Part shown: piece by piece, positions 9,257-18,690 of the stretch
Layout of the letters: the number at the start of each line of letters is the position of its first letter
Position numbering within the stretch: position 1 is the stretch's first letter
From: GCA-2746605 sp963710615
Lineage (GTDB): Bacteria > Bacteroidota > Ignavibacteria > Ignavibacteriales > Melioribacteraceae
Reading direction: 5' to 3'
Assembly (NCBI GenBank): GCA_963710615.1
Contig: CAVQBF010000031.1
Location: forward strand, 124,001 to 188,000
DNA length: 64,000 nt
The notes under the pieces: generated by a model
Seen by the model: only the letters and a program-made list of their open reading frames with translations
What the model was told of the DNA's origin: nothing
Databases searched by the model: none
Translations under genes and position numbers: made by a program

Positions 9257-9712
9257 TTACAATTTTATTTTTCTTTCAGAATCTCTTTGCATATCTTTTT
9301 TTGCTATTGCTTCTCTTTTATCATAACTGCGTTTACCTTTTGCAATTGCAAGTTCAACCTTCACCTTTCCCTTATTGAAATATAATCTAAGTGGAATCAA
9401 AGTATTACCTTTTTCTTTTACACTACGGTCTAATTTTCTAATTTCTTTCTTAGAAAGAAGTAATTTCCTTTCTCTAATTGGATCATGATTAAATTGATTC
9501 CCTTGTTTGTAAGTATTGATATGTGAGCCAATTAGCCAAACCTCACCGTAATTATCAATTCTAGCATAGCTATCAACCAAGCTCGCTTTATTATCTCTGC
9601 ACGATTTAACTTCTGTCCCGACTAAAACTATTCCCACTTCTAAGGTGTGCAGAATTGTGTAGTCATGACGAGCTTTTCTATTAACAGTAATATTTTTAGA
9701 ATTATCTTTCAT
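9257..9712 (-). CDS. smpB: SsrA-binding protein SmpB
   Basis: SmpB binds tmRNA and helps release stalled ribosomes. The 151-residue protein starts with the conserved RKARHDYTI, continues with VGTEVKSCRDNKASL near residue 35, which forms the tmRNA-binding OB fold, and ends in a basic tail (KRSYDKREAIAKKD) that enters the ribosomal decoding centre. Length and motifs are typical. The ssrA (tmRNA) gene is not visible in this window. Confidence 0.96.
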   Translation of the reverse strand: MKDNSKNITVNRKARHDYTILHTLEVGIVLVGTEVKSCRDNKASLVDSYARIDNYGEVWLIGSHINTYKQGNQFNHDPIRERKLLLSKKEIRKLDRSVKEKGNTLIPLRLYFNKGKVKVELAIAKGKRSYDKREAIAKKDMQRDSERKIKL

Positions 9713-9803
9713 ACTTTTTTTTAAGAAAAATAAAGTTATTTTTAATGGTTATTAAAAGCAAGATTTAGGATATAATATTAATAATAAATTATTGGCAGTA
9801 ATT

Positions 9804-11642
9804 ATGAAGTATTTATTTTCAATTTTTGTTTTCAGCAAAATTTTAGTATCGATATCACTGGCACAACAACCGATAATAACCAAAATTGAACCTCCAAATT
9901 GGTGGTCCAATCACTCTTACAATAATATTCAATTAATGATATATGGAAGCAACCTCGATTCTATCAATGTAACTGTGGATTGTGAAAATATTAAAATTCA
10001 GAATGTTACTTATCCTTACAACAATAATTACGCTTTTGTAGATATTTCAATAGATAAGAATGCAGAGCCTGCGGAATATGAATTTACATTTTCCAATAGC
10101 AACGGTCAAGCAAAATACAAATATTTATTGATGGAGCGAGACAAATCAGATAGTATTCACCAGGGTTTTAGTAACGAAGATGTAATTTATTTAATCTTTC
10201 CAGATAGATTCATTAATGGAGATACATCAAACGATTATCTTTTCAATGAAAAGGATGAATTTGAATTTGGGAGTTTAAATGGAAGACATGGTGGAGATAT
10301 TCAGGGAATGATTAATTCATTAGATTATCTCCAAGAACTTGGAATTACTGCGATTTGGAGCACACCTGTACTAGAAAATAATATGTATATGAGCTACCAT
10401 GGCTATGCTGCAACTGATCTATATAAGGTTGATCCAAGGCAAGGGACAAATGATCTGTATAAAAAATTTGTAAATGAAGCTCATAAAAGGGAATTAAAAG
10501 TTATTTATGATCATGTGGCAAATCATATTGGGATAAATCATCCATGGTCAACGAATCCACCTACTGAGACTTGGTTTAACGGCAGACCTGGGAATCATCT
10601 TGAGGCAAACCACGATAAGGTTGGAATAGTAGATATACACAGCAGCTCAAAAACAGTTAAGAATTCTACTGAGGGCTGGTTTACGAATTATATGCCTGAT
10701 CTAAATCAGAGTGATCCCTTTATGGCTAAATATATAATCCAAAATACGATTTGGTGGATTGAGTATAGTGGTATTGACGGAATTAGGGAAGATACATATC
10801 CATATTCAAATCAAAAATTTATGTCTGAATGGGCAAAAATTATTTTAGAACATTACCCAAACTTTAATATTGTTGGAGAAGTTTGGAAAGGGCTTCCCTC
10901 AGTACTAGCAGCATACCAGACTAAAACTTTTTTCCCAAGAAATTTTGATACAAATCTACCGACTGTAACCGATTTTGCTTTTCGAGATGCATTGTTTGAA
11001 TATTTATCGGGTACTTCTGATCTGAATAACATTTATGAAACATTAGCTCAGGATTTTCTTTATTCAAATCCAAATAACCTTCTTGTTTTTTTTGACAATC
11101 ATGATATTGATCGAGGAATGTACGGAGCAAAGTGGGATATGCATAAATTTAAGGCTGCTCTAATATTAGTATTAACAACGCGAGGAATTCCTCAATTGTT
11201 TTATGGGACTGAATTTGGCTTGGATGGAGGTGGACATCATGGACGTATTAGAGAAATGTTTCCCTTAGACTATTTAACAGCTGAAGAAACTGAGATATCG
11301 AATGAGAAAAAATTAAAACAAAAAGACATATATAATTTCACCCAAAATTTACTGAAGTTAAGAAATGATTATGAGGTAATAAGAAAAGGAAAATTAACAC
11401 ACTTTCCACCCAAAGATAATTATTATATTTACACCAAAGAATTTAGAAATAGAGTAGTTTTATTTTGTTTAAACAATAATGAAAAAGCAATAAGTATTGA
11501 ATTAAATAATTATGTTACAAATGATGAAATCAATTCAACAATAAAAAATTTGTTAACTGGAGATGCTGTTATAATAGAACAGGATAAACAATTTACAGTT
11601 CCTTCAAAGTCAATATCCATTTATTTAATTGAACGAGAATAA
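9804..11642 (+). CDS. Secreted GH13 alpha-amylase family enzyme (neopullulanase/cyclomaltodextrinase-like, SusA type)
   Basis: Glycoside hydrolase of family 13, probably hydrolysing alpha-1,4 linkages in maltodextrin, pullulan or cyclodextrin in the periplasm. A signal peptide covers residues 1-21 (cleavage near SLAQQ). An N-terminal beta-sandwich opens with EPPNWW, as in SusA. The catalytic residues, numbered from the ATG at 9804, are Asp330 in DGIRED, Glu359 in VGEVWK and Asp434 in FFDNHD. A C-terminal beta domain closes the protein. I chose the ATG at 9804 over the TTG at 9792 because it gives a clean signal peptide. A sugar permease gene begins two bases after the stop, and the two are surely co-transcribed. 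Exact substrate preference is an inference. Confidence 0.9.
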   Translation: MKYLFSIFVFSKILVSISLAQQPIITKIEPPNWWSNHSYNNIQLMIYGSNLDSINVTVDCENIKIQNVTYPYNNNYAFVDISIDKNAEPAEYEFTFSNSNGQAKYKYLLMERDKSDSIHQGFSNEDVIYLIFPDRFINGDTSNDYLFNEKDEFEFGSLNGRHGGDIQGMINSLDYLQELGITAIWSTPVLENNMYMSYHGYAATDLYKVDPRQGTNDLYKKFVNEAHKRELKVIYDHVANHIGINHPWSTNPPTETWFNGRPGNHLEANHDKVGIVDIHSSSKTVKNSTEGWFTNYMPDLNQSDPFMAKYIIQNTIWWIEYSGIDGIREDTYPYSNQKFMSEWAKIILEHYPNFNIVGEVWKGLPSVLAAYQTKTFFPRNFDTNLPTVTDFAFRDALFEYLSGTSDLNNIYETLAQDFLYSNPNNLLVFFDNHDIDRGMYGAKWDMHKFKAALILVLTTRGIPQLFYGTEFGLDGGGHHGRIREMFPLDYLTAEETEISNEKKLKQKDIYNFTQNLLKLRNDYEVIRKGKLTHFPPKDNYYIYTKEFRNRVVLFCLNNNEKAISIELNNYVTNDEINSTIKNLLTGDAVIIEQDKQFTVPSKSISIYLIERE

Positions 11643-11644
11643 TT

Positions 11645-13111
11645 ATGCTTGAAATTCAAAAGAAACTTACAAATTCATTTTATGCTTTACTAGCTTTACC
11701 GGCTACAGCAATGGGATTTGCTTTATCAGTACAAATATCTGCCTTGAGCTGGATATTAAGTTCAAAATATGGATTAGAAATCCATGATGTCGGTTTAGTT
11801 TGGGCAGCGGGTCCTTTTGCAGGAATAATCGGACAGATTTTATTTGGTGTAATTAGTGATAAAGTCTGGTTTTGGAAGGGGAGAAGAAGGCCATTTATTT
11901 TTATTGGCGGATTTTTAGCAGCAATTATGCTGTTAGCATTACCCAATCTTGGAATTATTTCGGAATTTTTAGGTATCGAAGGAATTCTTGGAGTTGCCAT
12001 TGCAGTTGCACTTAGTCTTGATTTGGCAATTAATATAAGCTTTAATCCTACCAGATCTATTATTGCTGATGTTACTCCAGAGGGAGTTGAACGCACAAAA
12101 GGTTATTCATGGATGCAGACAATTTCTGGAACATTTGGTGTTTTGGCATATGTTATTGGTGCAGTATGGAATAATTATATACTTATATATTTCGGTGCTG
12201 GACTTGTGTTAGTATTATCAATTTTACCGCCACTATTTATTGAAGAACCTAGGGAATTTTTAAGCGAAAATGATGATGAAGAGTTTAACGGGCAGAAAAA
12301 GGAATCATCATTTTTGGATATTCTTGGTTATATCCAACCGTTGTGGGGATTTTTACTATATGCTGCTTATGCAATTATTGCAAGATTAGCCAATTATCAC
12401 CCAAATAATTACTACGTTGAAATTATTTGTTTACTTATAACTTTTGCTTTAATAATACAAGCAGTTCTAAAGTCGACAGAAAACCTAAATAAATTTGAAG
12501 AGGGGATAGTAAGCTTTAAAAAAGTACTAGCGGCACATTCTTTTACATGGATTGGCATACAAACAATGTTTGTCTACATGTTTGCCTACGTTCAATATGA
12601 AGTCTACGGGCTTAATACTGAATCTGTAATTGCTGAGGATGTACAAATAGAAATGGGTAGGATTGTTTCAATAAGTTTTTTACTGCTCAATGCAGTTGGT
12701 GCAATATTACCTGTAACTGTACTTGAACCTTTTGCAAGAAAAATTGGAAAGGTAAGAACACATGCAATTTCAATATTAATTATGGCAGTAGGCTATGCCG
12801 GCATGGTTTTCTTTGGTTTTTCATCCATTGCTATATACGTTCTTATGATTATATTAGGCATTGGTTGGGCAGCTACAATTAGTCTTCCATTTGCAATTAT
12901 GTCCCAAAAAGTGGATAAGGCACATATGGGATTATTCATGGGATTGTTTAATCTTTCCGTGGTACTGCCACAGTTAGTAGCAAGCTTTGGTGTTGGGCAG
13001 GCAGTTAGCGCTGCTGCAGATAAGAGTCTAATATTCATTATAAGTACCATCACGTTAGGTATATCTGCAGTATTATGGTTTTTAGTAAAGGAGGAAAAGC
13101 AAAAAGATTAA
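11645..13111 (+). CDS. MFS sugar permease, SLC45/GPH type
   Basis: A 488-residue transporter with about twelve membrane segments that should bring the products of the adjacent amylase into the cytoplasm. The first half carries the DKVWFWKGRRRPFIFIGG loop between helices 2 and 3 and NPTRSIIADVTPEGVERTKGY between helices 4 and 5, which mark the SLC45/sucrose-maltose symporter family. Its start codon is two bases after the amylase stop. A charged central loop (EENDDEEFNGQKKES region) separates the halves. Maltose or a short maltodextrin, driven by a proton or sodium gradient, is the likely cargo; sucrose cannot be excluded. Confidence 0.85.
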   Translation: MLEIQKKLTNSFYALLALPATAMGFALSVQISALSWILSSKYGLEIHDVGLVWAAGPFAGIIGQILFGVISDKVWFWKGRRRPFIFIGGFLAAIMLLALPNLGIISEFLGIEGILGVAIAVALSLDLAINISFNPTRSIIADVTPEGVERTKGYSWMQTISGTFGVLAYVIGAVWNNYILIYFGAGLVLVLSILPPLFIEEPREFLSENDDEEFNGQKKESSFLDILGYIQPLWGFLLYAAYAIIARLANYHPNNYYVEIICLLITFALIIQAVLKSTENLNKFEEGIVSFKKVLAAHSFTWIGIQTMFVYMFAYVQYEVYGLNTESVIAEDVQIEMGRIVSISFLLLNAVGAILPVTVLEPFARKIGKVRTHAISILIMAVGYAGMVFFGFSSIAIYVLMIILGIGWAATISLPFAIMSQKVDKAHMGLFMGLFNLSVVLPQLVASFGVGQAVSAAADKSLIFIISTITLGISAVLWFLVKEEKQKD

Positions 13112-13157
13112 TATGATTAAATCTTGATATTGGGTTTCTAGATTTAAAATAATTTCT

Positions 13158-13193
13158 ATTTATTCGATTATTTTGTAAATAAAGCGAATAAAT
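13158..13193. other. 9-bp inverted repeat just upstream of the peptidase start
   Basis: ATTTATTCG (13158-13166) and CGAATAAAT (13185-13193) are exact inverted copies separated by 18 bases, ending six bases before the GTG start at 13200. It could be a regulator binding site or a weak hairpin after the permease gene. It is AT-rich, so chance is possible. Confidence 0.3.
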
Positions 13194-13199
13194 ATTATC

Positions 13200-14255
13200 G
13201 TGATCAAACTCTTTTTAATAATTATTATCTTTTCAAATTTTACTTTTTCTCAATCTCAAAACTCAAATTTTGAATTCTCCGGTTTGGACCAATTTTGGAA
13301 AATTGTTAAAATTTATGAGTCCAATCGTGAGCCAACCAAATCTGATTGGAATAATCTATTCTCTACGCCAGGCTACAGGGTTCTTACTAGTTATGAATTC
13401 ACTAAAAACTTTTTTATTGATAATTTTCGACTTGTATTTAAGCCAAGTGAATCTAAAAAACTAGAAAGTGAGCTTCAAGCCGGTAAAAATATTCATCATT
13501 TATCTCATTACATAAAAGTACGGGATAATAAAAATAAAATTAAAGATCAATACAAAAAGCTTAAAAGTAATAGATTTAACAATACAGCACTGAGTAGAAC
13601 TTTAGAATACCTTCCTCAAAATCGAGTATCTGAATATCCGCCAGTTTCTTTTGTAATATTTGAAAGTAATGGAAGAGGATCATCTCCAATTGTCGTAGAC
13701 CTTGCGGCTTCAATTGAATGGGATTTTATGAGCTTTCTTTCTCATGAATATCATCATTGGTATAGAAATCGCCAGCTTCGATTCAATTATGGAAATATTG
13801 AAAGAAGTGAGATTGATTTAGTAAATGCACTTAGCATGATTGAAGCTGAAGGTATTGCGGATATGGTTGACAAAAAAGATTGGTTTACAAAACCAAACTC
13901 TGCAATTTCGACCTATGCAAGACAGTTCATATATGATGTTAAAAGGACACCTGCAATTATAAAGTTAATTGATTCTGAATTAATTAAAGTACATGAAAAT
14001 CCAAATTATATTAATTCGGCCGGAAAAAAAATTTTAAGAAGCTTACCTCAAAGAGGTCATACTACTGGGTATTTTATGGCAAGTTTAATCTTAGAAAAAT
14101 TTGAAAAAAAAGAACTTGTGAGAACAGTTGGAAATCCTTTTGATTTTATTTTATTATATAATACTGCCGCAGAAAAGAGCGGTGGAAAATATCCAAAGTT
14201 TTCGGATCTTTCAATCAAATATTTAAATTTGCTTAATAGTAAGTATAAAAAGTAA
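13200..14255 (+). CDS. Secreted zinc metallopeptidase-like protein with HEYHH motif
   Basis: A 351-residue exported protein with a signal peptide (residues 1-17, cleavage after FTFS). It holds the zinc-binding motif HEYHH near residue 182 and a downstream EAEGIAD near residue 218, the HExxH-plus-Glu layout of gluzincin peptidases. It resembles the DUF5700/putative Zn-dependent protease families found in Bacteroidota and Firmicutes; I am not certain which applies. The start is GTG at 13200 because it gives a clean signal peptide and no ATG is close. It is separated by 88 bases from the sugar permease, on the same strand, with no obvious functional tie to it. Substrate unknown. Confidence 0.65.
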   Translation: MIKLFLIIIIFSNFTFSQSQNSNFEFSGLDQFWKIVKIYESNREPTKSDWNNLFSTPGYRVLTSYEFTKNFFIDNFRLVFKPSESKKLESELQAGKNIHHLSHYIKVRDNKNKIKDQYKKLKSNRFNNTALSRTLEYLPQNRVSEYPPVSFVIFESNGRGSSPIVVDLAASIEWDFMSFLSHEYHHWYRNRQLRFNYGNIERSEIDLVNALSMIEAEGIADMVDKKDWFTKPNSAISTYARQFIYDVKRTPAIIKLIDSELIKVHENPNYINSAGKKILRSLPQRGHTTGYFMASLILEKFEKKELVRTVGNPFDFILLYNTAAEKSGGKYPKFSDLSIKYLNLLNSKYKK

Positions 14256-14448
14256 TTTTTTCAGATAATGAATCCTTACTAAATACTAAAAGAAATACAA
14301 TTATTTTAATTTTGTAATTTTTGCATTTTTAATCACTCCCCTTATTGAAAATCAATTATTAAAATGATCAATTAAAATAAATTAATTCAAAAACATCAGT
14401 ATTTTTATTTACATTAAAGTTTTAATTTCACTGAAATCAAGGGATATA

Positions 14449-15762
14449 ATGAAACAAGGTCACCCAAAAGGTTTAGCAATTTTGTTTTTCACGGAAATGT
14501 GGGAACGTTTTAGTTTTTATGGCATGCGTGCCATTCTTGTACTGTATCTTACTAAAGAAACTTTAGGGGATAATCCAGGTTTAGGTTGGACAAGCTCAGA
14601 AGCTTTAGGTCTATATGGCTGGTATACGATGATGGTTTATTTTATGGGGATTCCGGGCGGTATCATTGCAGATAAATTCCTCGGTCAAAAGAAAACCGTA
14701 TTTCTAGGTGGACTACTAATTGCTGCAGGACAGTTAACTTTAGTTTTAGACAATATGGTTGCATTTTATACTGGTTTGGTGCTTATCGTCTCTGGTGTTG
14801 GTTTATTAAAACCAAACATTTCTACAATGGTTGGTGGGCTTTATAAAAAAGGAGATCCTAAAAGAGATGCAGGTTTCACAATTTTCTATATTGGCATTAA
14901 TATTGGAGCTGCAGGGGCACCATTATTAGTTGGGTATATTGGAGAAGTCTATGGTTGGCATTATGGTTTTGGTCTTGCTGGAATAGGAATGCTATTAGGA
15001 CAACTAGTTTATATTTGGGGACAAAAATTTCTTAAAGAAGTTGGGAATTATATTCCAGCTGCAAAAATTGAAGGGACAAAAACAAACAAGCCTCTAACTA
15101 AAATCGAAAAAGATAGAGTAATTGTTCTTTTAATTTCATTTGTTATTGTCATGATCTTTTGGGCAGCATATGAGCAAGCTGGTGGATTAATGAATTTATA
15201 TACATTTGAAAAAATTGATAGAAGTGTATTTGGCTTCGAAATACCTGCAAGTTTATTTCAATCTGTACCAGCGTTTTTTGTGATAATATTTGGAACAATA
15301 GTCGCAAGTTTTTGGATGAGGTGGCAATTAAAAGGGAAAGAATCATCTTCTTTGTTTAAGATGGCAATTGGTATGATTATAATGGGTTCAGGTTTCTTAA
15401 TGATGTCCGGAGCTGCAATTGAATCTCTTGATGGAACGAAAGCAATGTTGATTTGGTTAATTGCCTCATACTTGCTTCAAGTAATTGGTGAGTTGTCAAT
15501 ATCTCCTGTTGCTTTATCTTTTATAACTAAATTGGCACCGGCAAAATATGCTTCAATAATGATGGGTATTTATTTTGCCGCAACTGGTTTGGGGAATAAA
15601 CTTGCTGGATTAGTTGGTGAACTTGCTCAAAGTGCTGGTGAACTTGAAGTTTTTACTGGAATTGCAATCTTTTGTTCAGCTTTTGGTTTTATAATTTTAG
15701 TTTTTTATAAAAAACTAAAAAGTCTAACCCATGGTGCAGAAGATATGAATACCTCGTCATAG
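14449..15762 (+). CDS. POT family di/tripeptide transporter
   Basis: Proton-coupled oligopeptide transporter of the POT/PTR2 family in the inner membrane. The hallmark EMWERFSFYGMRAIL is at residues 16-30 (ExxERF motif for proton coupling), and FTIFYIGINIGA near residue 145 matches the PTR2 signature. At 437 residues it is shorter than the roughly 490-500 residue DtpT-type members, suggesting a compact twelve-helix form without the two extra helices. It imports di- or tripeptides. A 193-base AT-rich gap upstream holds no recognisable signal. It converges with the second sugar permease, and the two share a hairpin between their ends. Confidence 0.9.
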   Translation: MKQGHPKGLAILFFTEMWERFSFYGMRAILVLYLTKETLGDNPGLGWTSSEALGLYGWYTMMVYFMGIPGGIIADKFLGQKKTVFLGGLLIAAGQLTLVLDNMVAFYTGLVLIVSGVGLLKPNISTMVGGLYKKGDPKRDAGFTIFYIGINIGAAGAPLLVGYIGEVYGWHYGFGLAGIGMLLGQLVYIWGQKFLKEVGNYIPAAKIEGTKTNKPLTKIEKDRVIVLLISFVIVMIFWAAYEQAGGLMNLYTFEKIDRSVFGFEIPASLFQSVPAFFVIIFGTIVASFWMRWQLKGKESSSLFKMAIGMIIMGSGFLMMSGAAIESLDGTKAMLIWLIASYLLQVIGELSISPVALSFITKLAPAKYASIMMGIYFAATGLGNKLAGLVGELAQSAGELEVFTGIAIFCSAFGFIILVFYKKLKSLTHGAEDMNTSS

Positions 15763-15774
15763 ATCTTAAGAAAG

Positions 15775-15825
15775 GTTGAGGATATGAATAAATTAACATT
15801 TAGTTAATTCACATCCTCAACTTTT
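15775..15825. terminator. Bidirectional terminator hairpin containing the stop codon of the minus-strand permease
   Basis: The left arm GTTGAGGATATGAAT (15775-15789) plus AAATTAAC pairs with GTTAATTCACATCCTCAAC (15803-15821), with one mismatch, a four-base bulge and a five-base loop (15798-15802). CTTTT follows on the plus strand and CTTTCTT on the minus strand. It lies between two convergent genes. The right arm encodes the last five codons and TAA stop (15804-15806) of the minus-strand permease. Confidence 0.7.
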
Positions 15826-17303
15826 AATGTCAAGACTCCTGCAATTATCATTGAGAGTCCACCTAGCAGTAAGGCATAGATTGCTTCATTTCCAAAAAGA
15901 TTTTTTACAAAAAATCCAAGTATTGCAGCTGCAGTTATTTGGGGAATTACAATAAAGAAATTAAAAATTCCCATATAAACACCCATTTTATTTGCCGGAA
16001 GCGATCCTGTTAAAATTGCATATGGCATTGCTAAAATTGAAGCCCAAGCTAAACCAATTCCTAGTTCTGATATTAAGAGTATATTTGGATCTTTAATAAA
16101 ATAAAAAGAAGCTAAACTCAATCCGCCAATTACTAAACAAATTAGGTGGACAACTTTGCGTGACGTTTTTTTTGCCATCCACATAATTACAAATGCCATT
16201 ATCGCAGCAAAACCATTATAAACTGCCATTAAAACACCAACCCAGTCTGCGCCTTCATTATATAAAGCAGAAGCTGTATCTGTAGCTCCGTAAATATGTC
16301 TGGTTACAGCTGGAGTAGTGTAAATCCACATAGCAAACAAAGCAAACCAAGAAAAGAACTGAACATAAGAAAGCTGCTTCATTGTTTTAGGCATATTGTA
16401 AAGATCAGTCATAATAGAAAGTAAACCAGAAGCAGAATGCGTTTTCTGTGAAAGAATATTAGTTATTAGCTGAAGAACACCAAATATAGCTACTCCACAA
16501 AAAAGGACAAAAAGCCCGTAATCCATATAAATGAAATAATTAAAAATTAGGAGTAAAACAATCCCGGTTACAAGCCAGATTATTCCATTTTTGTAGAAAT
16601 TTGGTTTTATTACTTCTGATGATGTTGAAGAATTAAGTGAATGTTCGCTTTTTTTATCTTCCTCAAAATTTGCAAGTTCTTCGGGTGAATATTCTTTACT
16701 TTTAATAACTGTCCATAAAACAGCTAAAAAGAAAACAGCACCACCAATATAAAATGAATATTTAACTGAGGCGGGAATTTCACCTTCTGGAGCAATATTG
16801 GAAATCCCAAGCCAATTAGTCATAACATAAGGTAGGGCTGAAGCAATAATTGCACCGGTACCGATAAAAAAACTTTGCATAGAAAATCCGGTTGTACGCT
16901 GTTCAGGTGGGAGCATATCTCCTACAAAAGCTCTAAAGGGTTCCATTGAAATATTGATTGAAGCGTCCATTATCCACAGCATTCCCGCAGCAAACCAGAG
17001 GTAAGGAGAATTTGGCATAATAAATAATGCTAGCGAGGCTAAAATTGCCCCAACTAAAAAATAAGGTCTTCTTCTACCAAGCTTATTCCAAGTTCTGTCG
17101 CTCATGTGTCCAATAATTGGCTGAACAATTAGACCGGTTACGGGAGCAGCAATCCATAAGATTGGTATTTCATCAATGTTGGCACCAAGTGTCTCAAATA
17201 TTCTACTAACGTTTGCATTTTGCAATGCAAATCCAAATTGAATACCTAAGAATCCAAAACTCATATTCCAGATTTGCCAAAAACTTAATTGTGGTTTTTT
17301 CAC
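15804..17303 (-). CDS. MFS sugar permease, SLC45 type (second copy)
   Basis: A 499-residue membrane transporter with about twelve helices. It has GHMSDRTWNKLGRRRPYFLVG between helices 2 and 3 and INISMEPFRAFVGDMLPPEQR between helices 4 and 5, the pattern of the SLC45/maltose permease family found near SusA-like amylases in Bacteroidota. It is a different paralogue from the permease at 11.6-13.1 kb and faces the opposite way. A charged loop near 215-235 separates the halves. Its final codons form one arm of a terminator hairpin. Maltose or another disaccharide is a reasonable guess for cargo. Confidence 0.85.
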   Translation of the reverse strand: MKKPQLSFWQIWNMSFGFLGIQFGFALQNANVSRIFETLGANIDEIPILWIAAPVTGLIVQPIIGHMSDRTWNKLGRRRPYFLVGAILASLALFIMPNSPYLWFAAGMLWIMDASINISMEPFRAFVGDMLPPEQRTTGFSMQSFFIGTGAIIASALPYVMTNWLGISNIAPEGEIPASVKYSFYIGGAVFFLAVLWTVIKSKEYSPEELANFEEDKKSEHSLNSSTSSEVIKPNFYKNGIIWLVTGIVLLLIFNYFIYMDYGLFVLFCGVAIFGVLQLITNILSQKTHSASGLLSIMTDLYNMPKTMKQLSYVQFFSWFALFAMWIYTTPAVTRHIYGATDTASALYNEGADWVGVLMAVYNGFAAIMAFVIMWMAKKTSRKVVHLICLVIGGLSLASFYFIKDPNILLISELGIGLAWASILAMPYAILTGSLPANKMGVYMGIFNFFIVIPQITAAAILGFFVKNLFGNEAIYALLLGGLSMIIAGVLTLKVEDVN

Positions 17304-17440
17304 AGGTTACCTTAAGGTTCTTTTTTCAATAACTTTAAAATAATTAAAATTCTTCAGCTAAAAAATTACTCGATAAAGTAAATTATCATAAATCTTTATA
17401 TATTTAATTTAATAATAAACAAAAACCTTATTTACGACTT

Positions 17441-18424
17441 ATGAAATTCAATCCTCAGAAATATTACAGATCAGAAATTCAAAAATTTGAAAAAAAATAT
17501 CAATTGGTTTTAAAGGGTAGAAAACCTAAATCACTATATGAACCTTGTGATTATATTGTTGCCAGTAATGGTAAACGTCTTCGTCCATTTTTGGTTTTAT
17601 TGGCTGCAAAAGCAGTAGGAGCAAGGTCAAATAAGGTTATGAATGCTGCAATAGCAGTTGAACTTTTCCATAACTTTACTTTAGTTCACGATGACATTAT
17701 GGATAATGCTGATAAGAGAAGGGGAAGGCCTACGCTTCATATCAAATATGATGTCAATACCGCAATTCTTGCCGGAGATAATCTACTTGCAATTGCTTAT
17801 GAAAGTTTACTCAAAGACGGTAAAATAAATGGACTTAGTGCCATTGAAGATTTTACACATGGACTAATTGAAGTCTGTGAAGGTCAAAGTTTAGATAAGG
17901 ATTTTGAAATTCGTGAGCAAGTAAGCTTAACCGAATATATTGAAATGATTGGGAAAAAGACCGCTGCTCTATCAGAGACATGCTGTTCTATAGGTGCAAA
18001 ACTAGGCGGTGGAAGTAAAAAGGAAATTAGTGCGCTTAAACGATATGGGAAATATTTAGGTTTGGCTTTTCAAATTCAAGACGATATTTTAGACATTATG
18101 GCAGATGAGGCTGAACTTGGGAAAAAAATTGGTGGTGATTTATTAGAAGGGAAAAAAACTTATCTTCTGCTTAAAGCACTTGAAAATTCCAGAGGTAAAG
18201 AACGAGAGTTAATAGAAAAAGTAATTTACAATAGCGGAATTAAAGAAAATCAGATACAAAGATATAAAGAACTTTACATTAAACTTGGAGTTGTTGAAGA
18301 TGCATCTGCAGAAGTTAAAAGATATACTCAACTTGCTCTTAATGCACTTAAAATAATTGAAAACGAAGAAGCGAAAATTGCATTAGACTGGCTTGCTCAT
18401 TTGCTTACAGATAGAAAGAAATAA
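17441..18424 (+). CDS. Polyprenyl diphosphate synthase (long-chain, trans)
   Basis: Trans-isoprenyl diphosphate synthase that condenses isopentenyl diphosphate units, most likely making the side chain of the respiratory quinone. The first Asp-rich motif DDIMD is followed by RRGRPT, and the second is QDDILD, both required for magnesium-diphosphate binding; VASNGKRLRP precedes them. The 327-residue length and the second motif without insertion fit octaprenyl/heptaprenyl synthases (IspB-like) better than short-chain FPP synthases, but chain length is not firmly readable. The stop overlaps the ptsH start by one base, so it is translated together with ptsH and ptsI. Confidence 0.9.
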   Translation: MKFNPQKYYRSEIQKFEKKYQLVLKGRKPKSLYEPCDYIVASNGKRLRPFLVLLAAKAVGARSNKVMNAAIAVELFHNFTLVHDDIMDNADKRRGRPTLHIKYDVNTAILAGDNLLAIAYESLLKDGKINGLSAIEDFTHGLIEVCEGQSLDKDFEIREQVSLTEYIEMIGKKTAALSETCCSIGAKLGGGSKKEISALKRYGKYLGLAFQIQDDILDIMADEAELGKKIGGDLLEGKKTYLLLKALENSRGKERELIEKVIYNSGIKENQIQRYKELYIKLGVVEDASAEVKRYTQLALNALKIIENEEAKIALDWLAHLLTDRKK

Positions 18425-18690
18425 TGATTGAAAGGGAAGTCAAAATTATAAATAATGCCGGACTTCATACTAGACCGGCTGCTACAATTGTAAAAATTGC
18501 TGCTAAATATAAATCGGAGTTTTTTATTTACAAAGATGGAATGAATATTAATGGTAAAAGTATAATCGGTGTTATGACACTTGCTGCGGAAAAAGGATCT
18601 ACATTAAGACTTACTTTTGAAGGTAATGATGAGGAAGAGGCTTCTAAAGCAATTGTAGATTATTTTGAAAGAGGATTTGATGAATTATGA
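18424..18690 (+). CDS. ptsH: Phosphocarrier protein HPr
   Basis: HPr passes phosphate from enzyme I. Residue 15 in GLHTRPAA is the catalytic His, and residue 46 in GKSIIGVM is the Ser that HPr kinase modifies in Gram-positive and some Gram-negative bacteria. Both sites sit at exactly the classical positions in this 88-residue protein. It overlaps the preceding prenyl synthase by one base and ptsI by four (ATGA), so the three genes form a tight operon. A complete HPr kinase/phosphorylase lies at 49.5-50.6 kb, which makes Ser46 regulation plausible. No PTS permease gene is seen. Confidence 0.96.
   Translation: MIEREVKIINNAGLHTRPAATIVKIAAKYKSEFFIYKDGMNINGKSIIGVMTLAAEKGSTLRLTFEGNDEEEASKAIVDYFERGFDEL

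Noticed and set aside
9792..9803. TTG start for the amylase gene
   Set aside because: The ATG at 9804 gives a cleaner signal peptide.
11680..12096. 138-codon open frame on the minus strand inside the first permease gene
   Set aside because: Low-complexity translation with no recognisable domain, antisense to a well-supported membrane transporter.
14256..14448. Possible regulatory RNA or promoter in the 193-base gap before the peptide transporter
   Set aside because: Only AT-rich sequence is visible; no hairpin, riboswitch or confident promoter can be supported.
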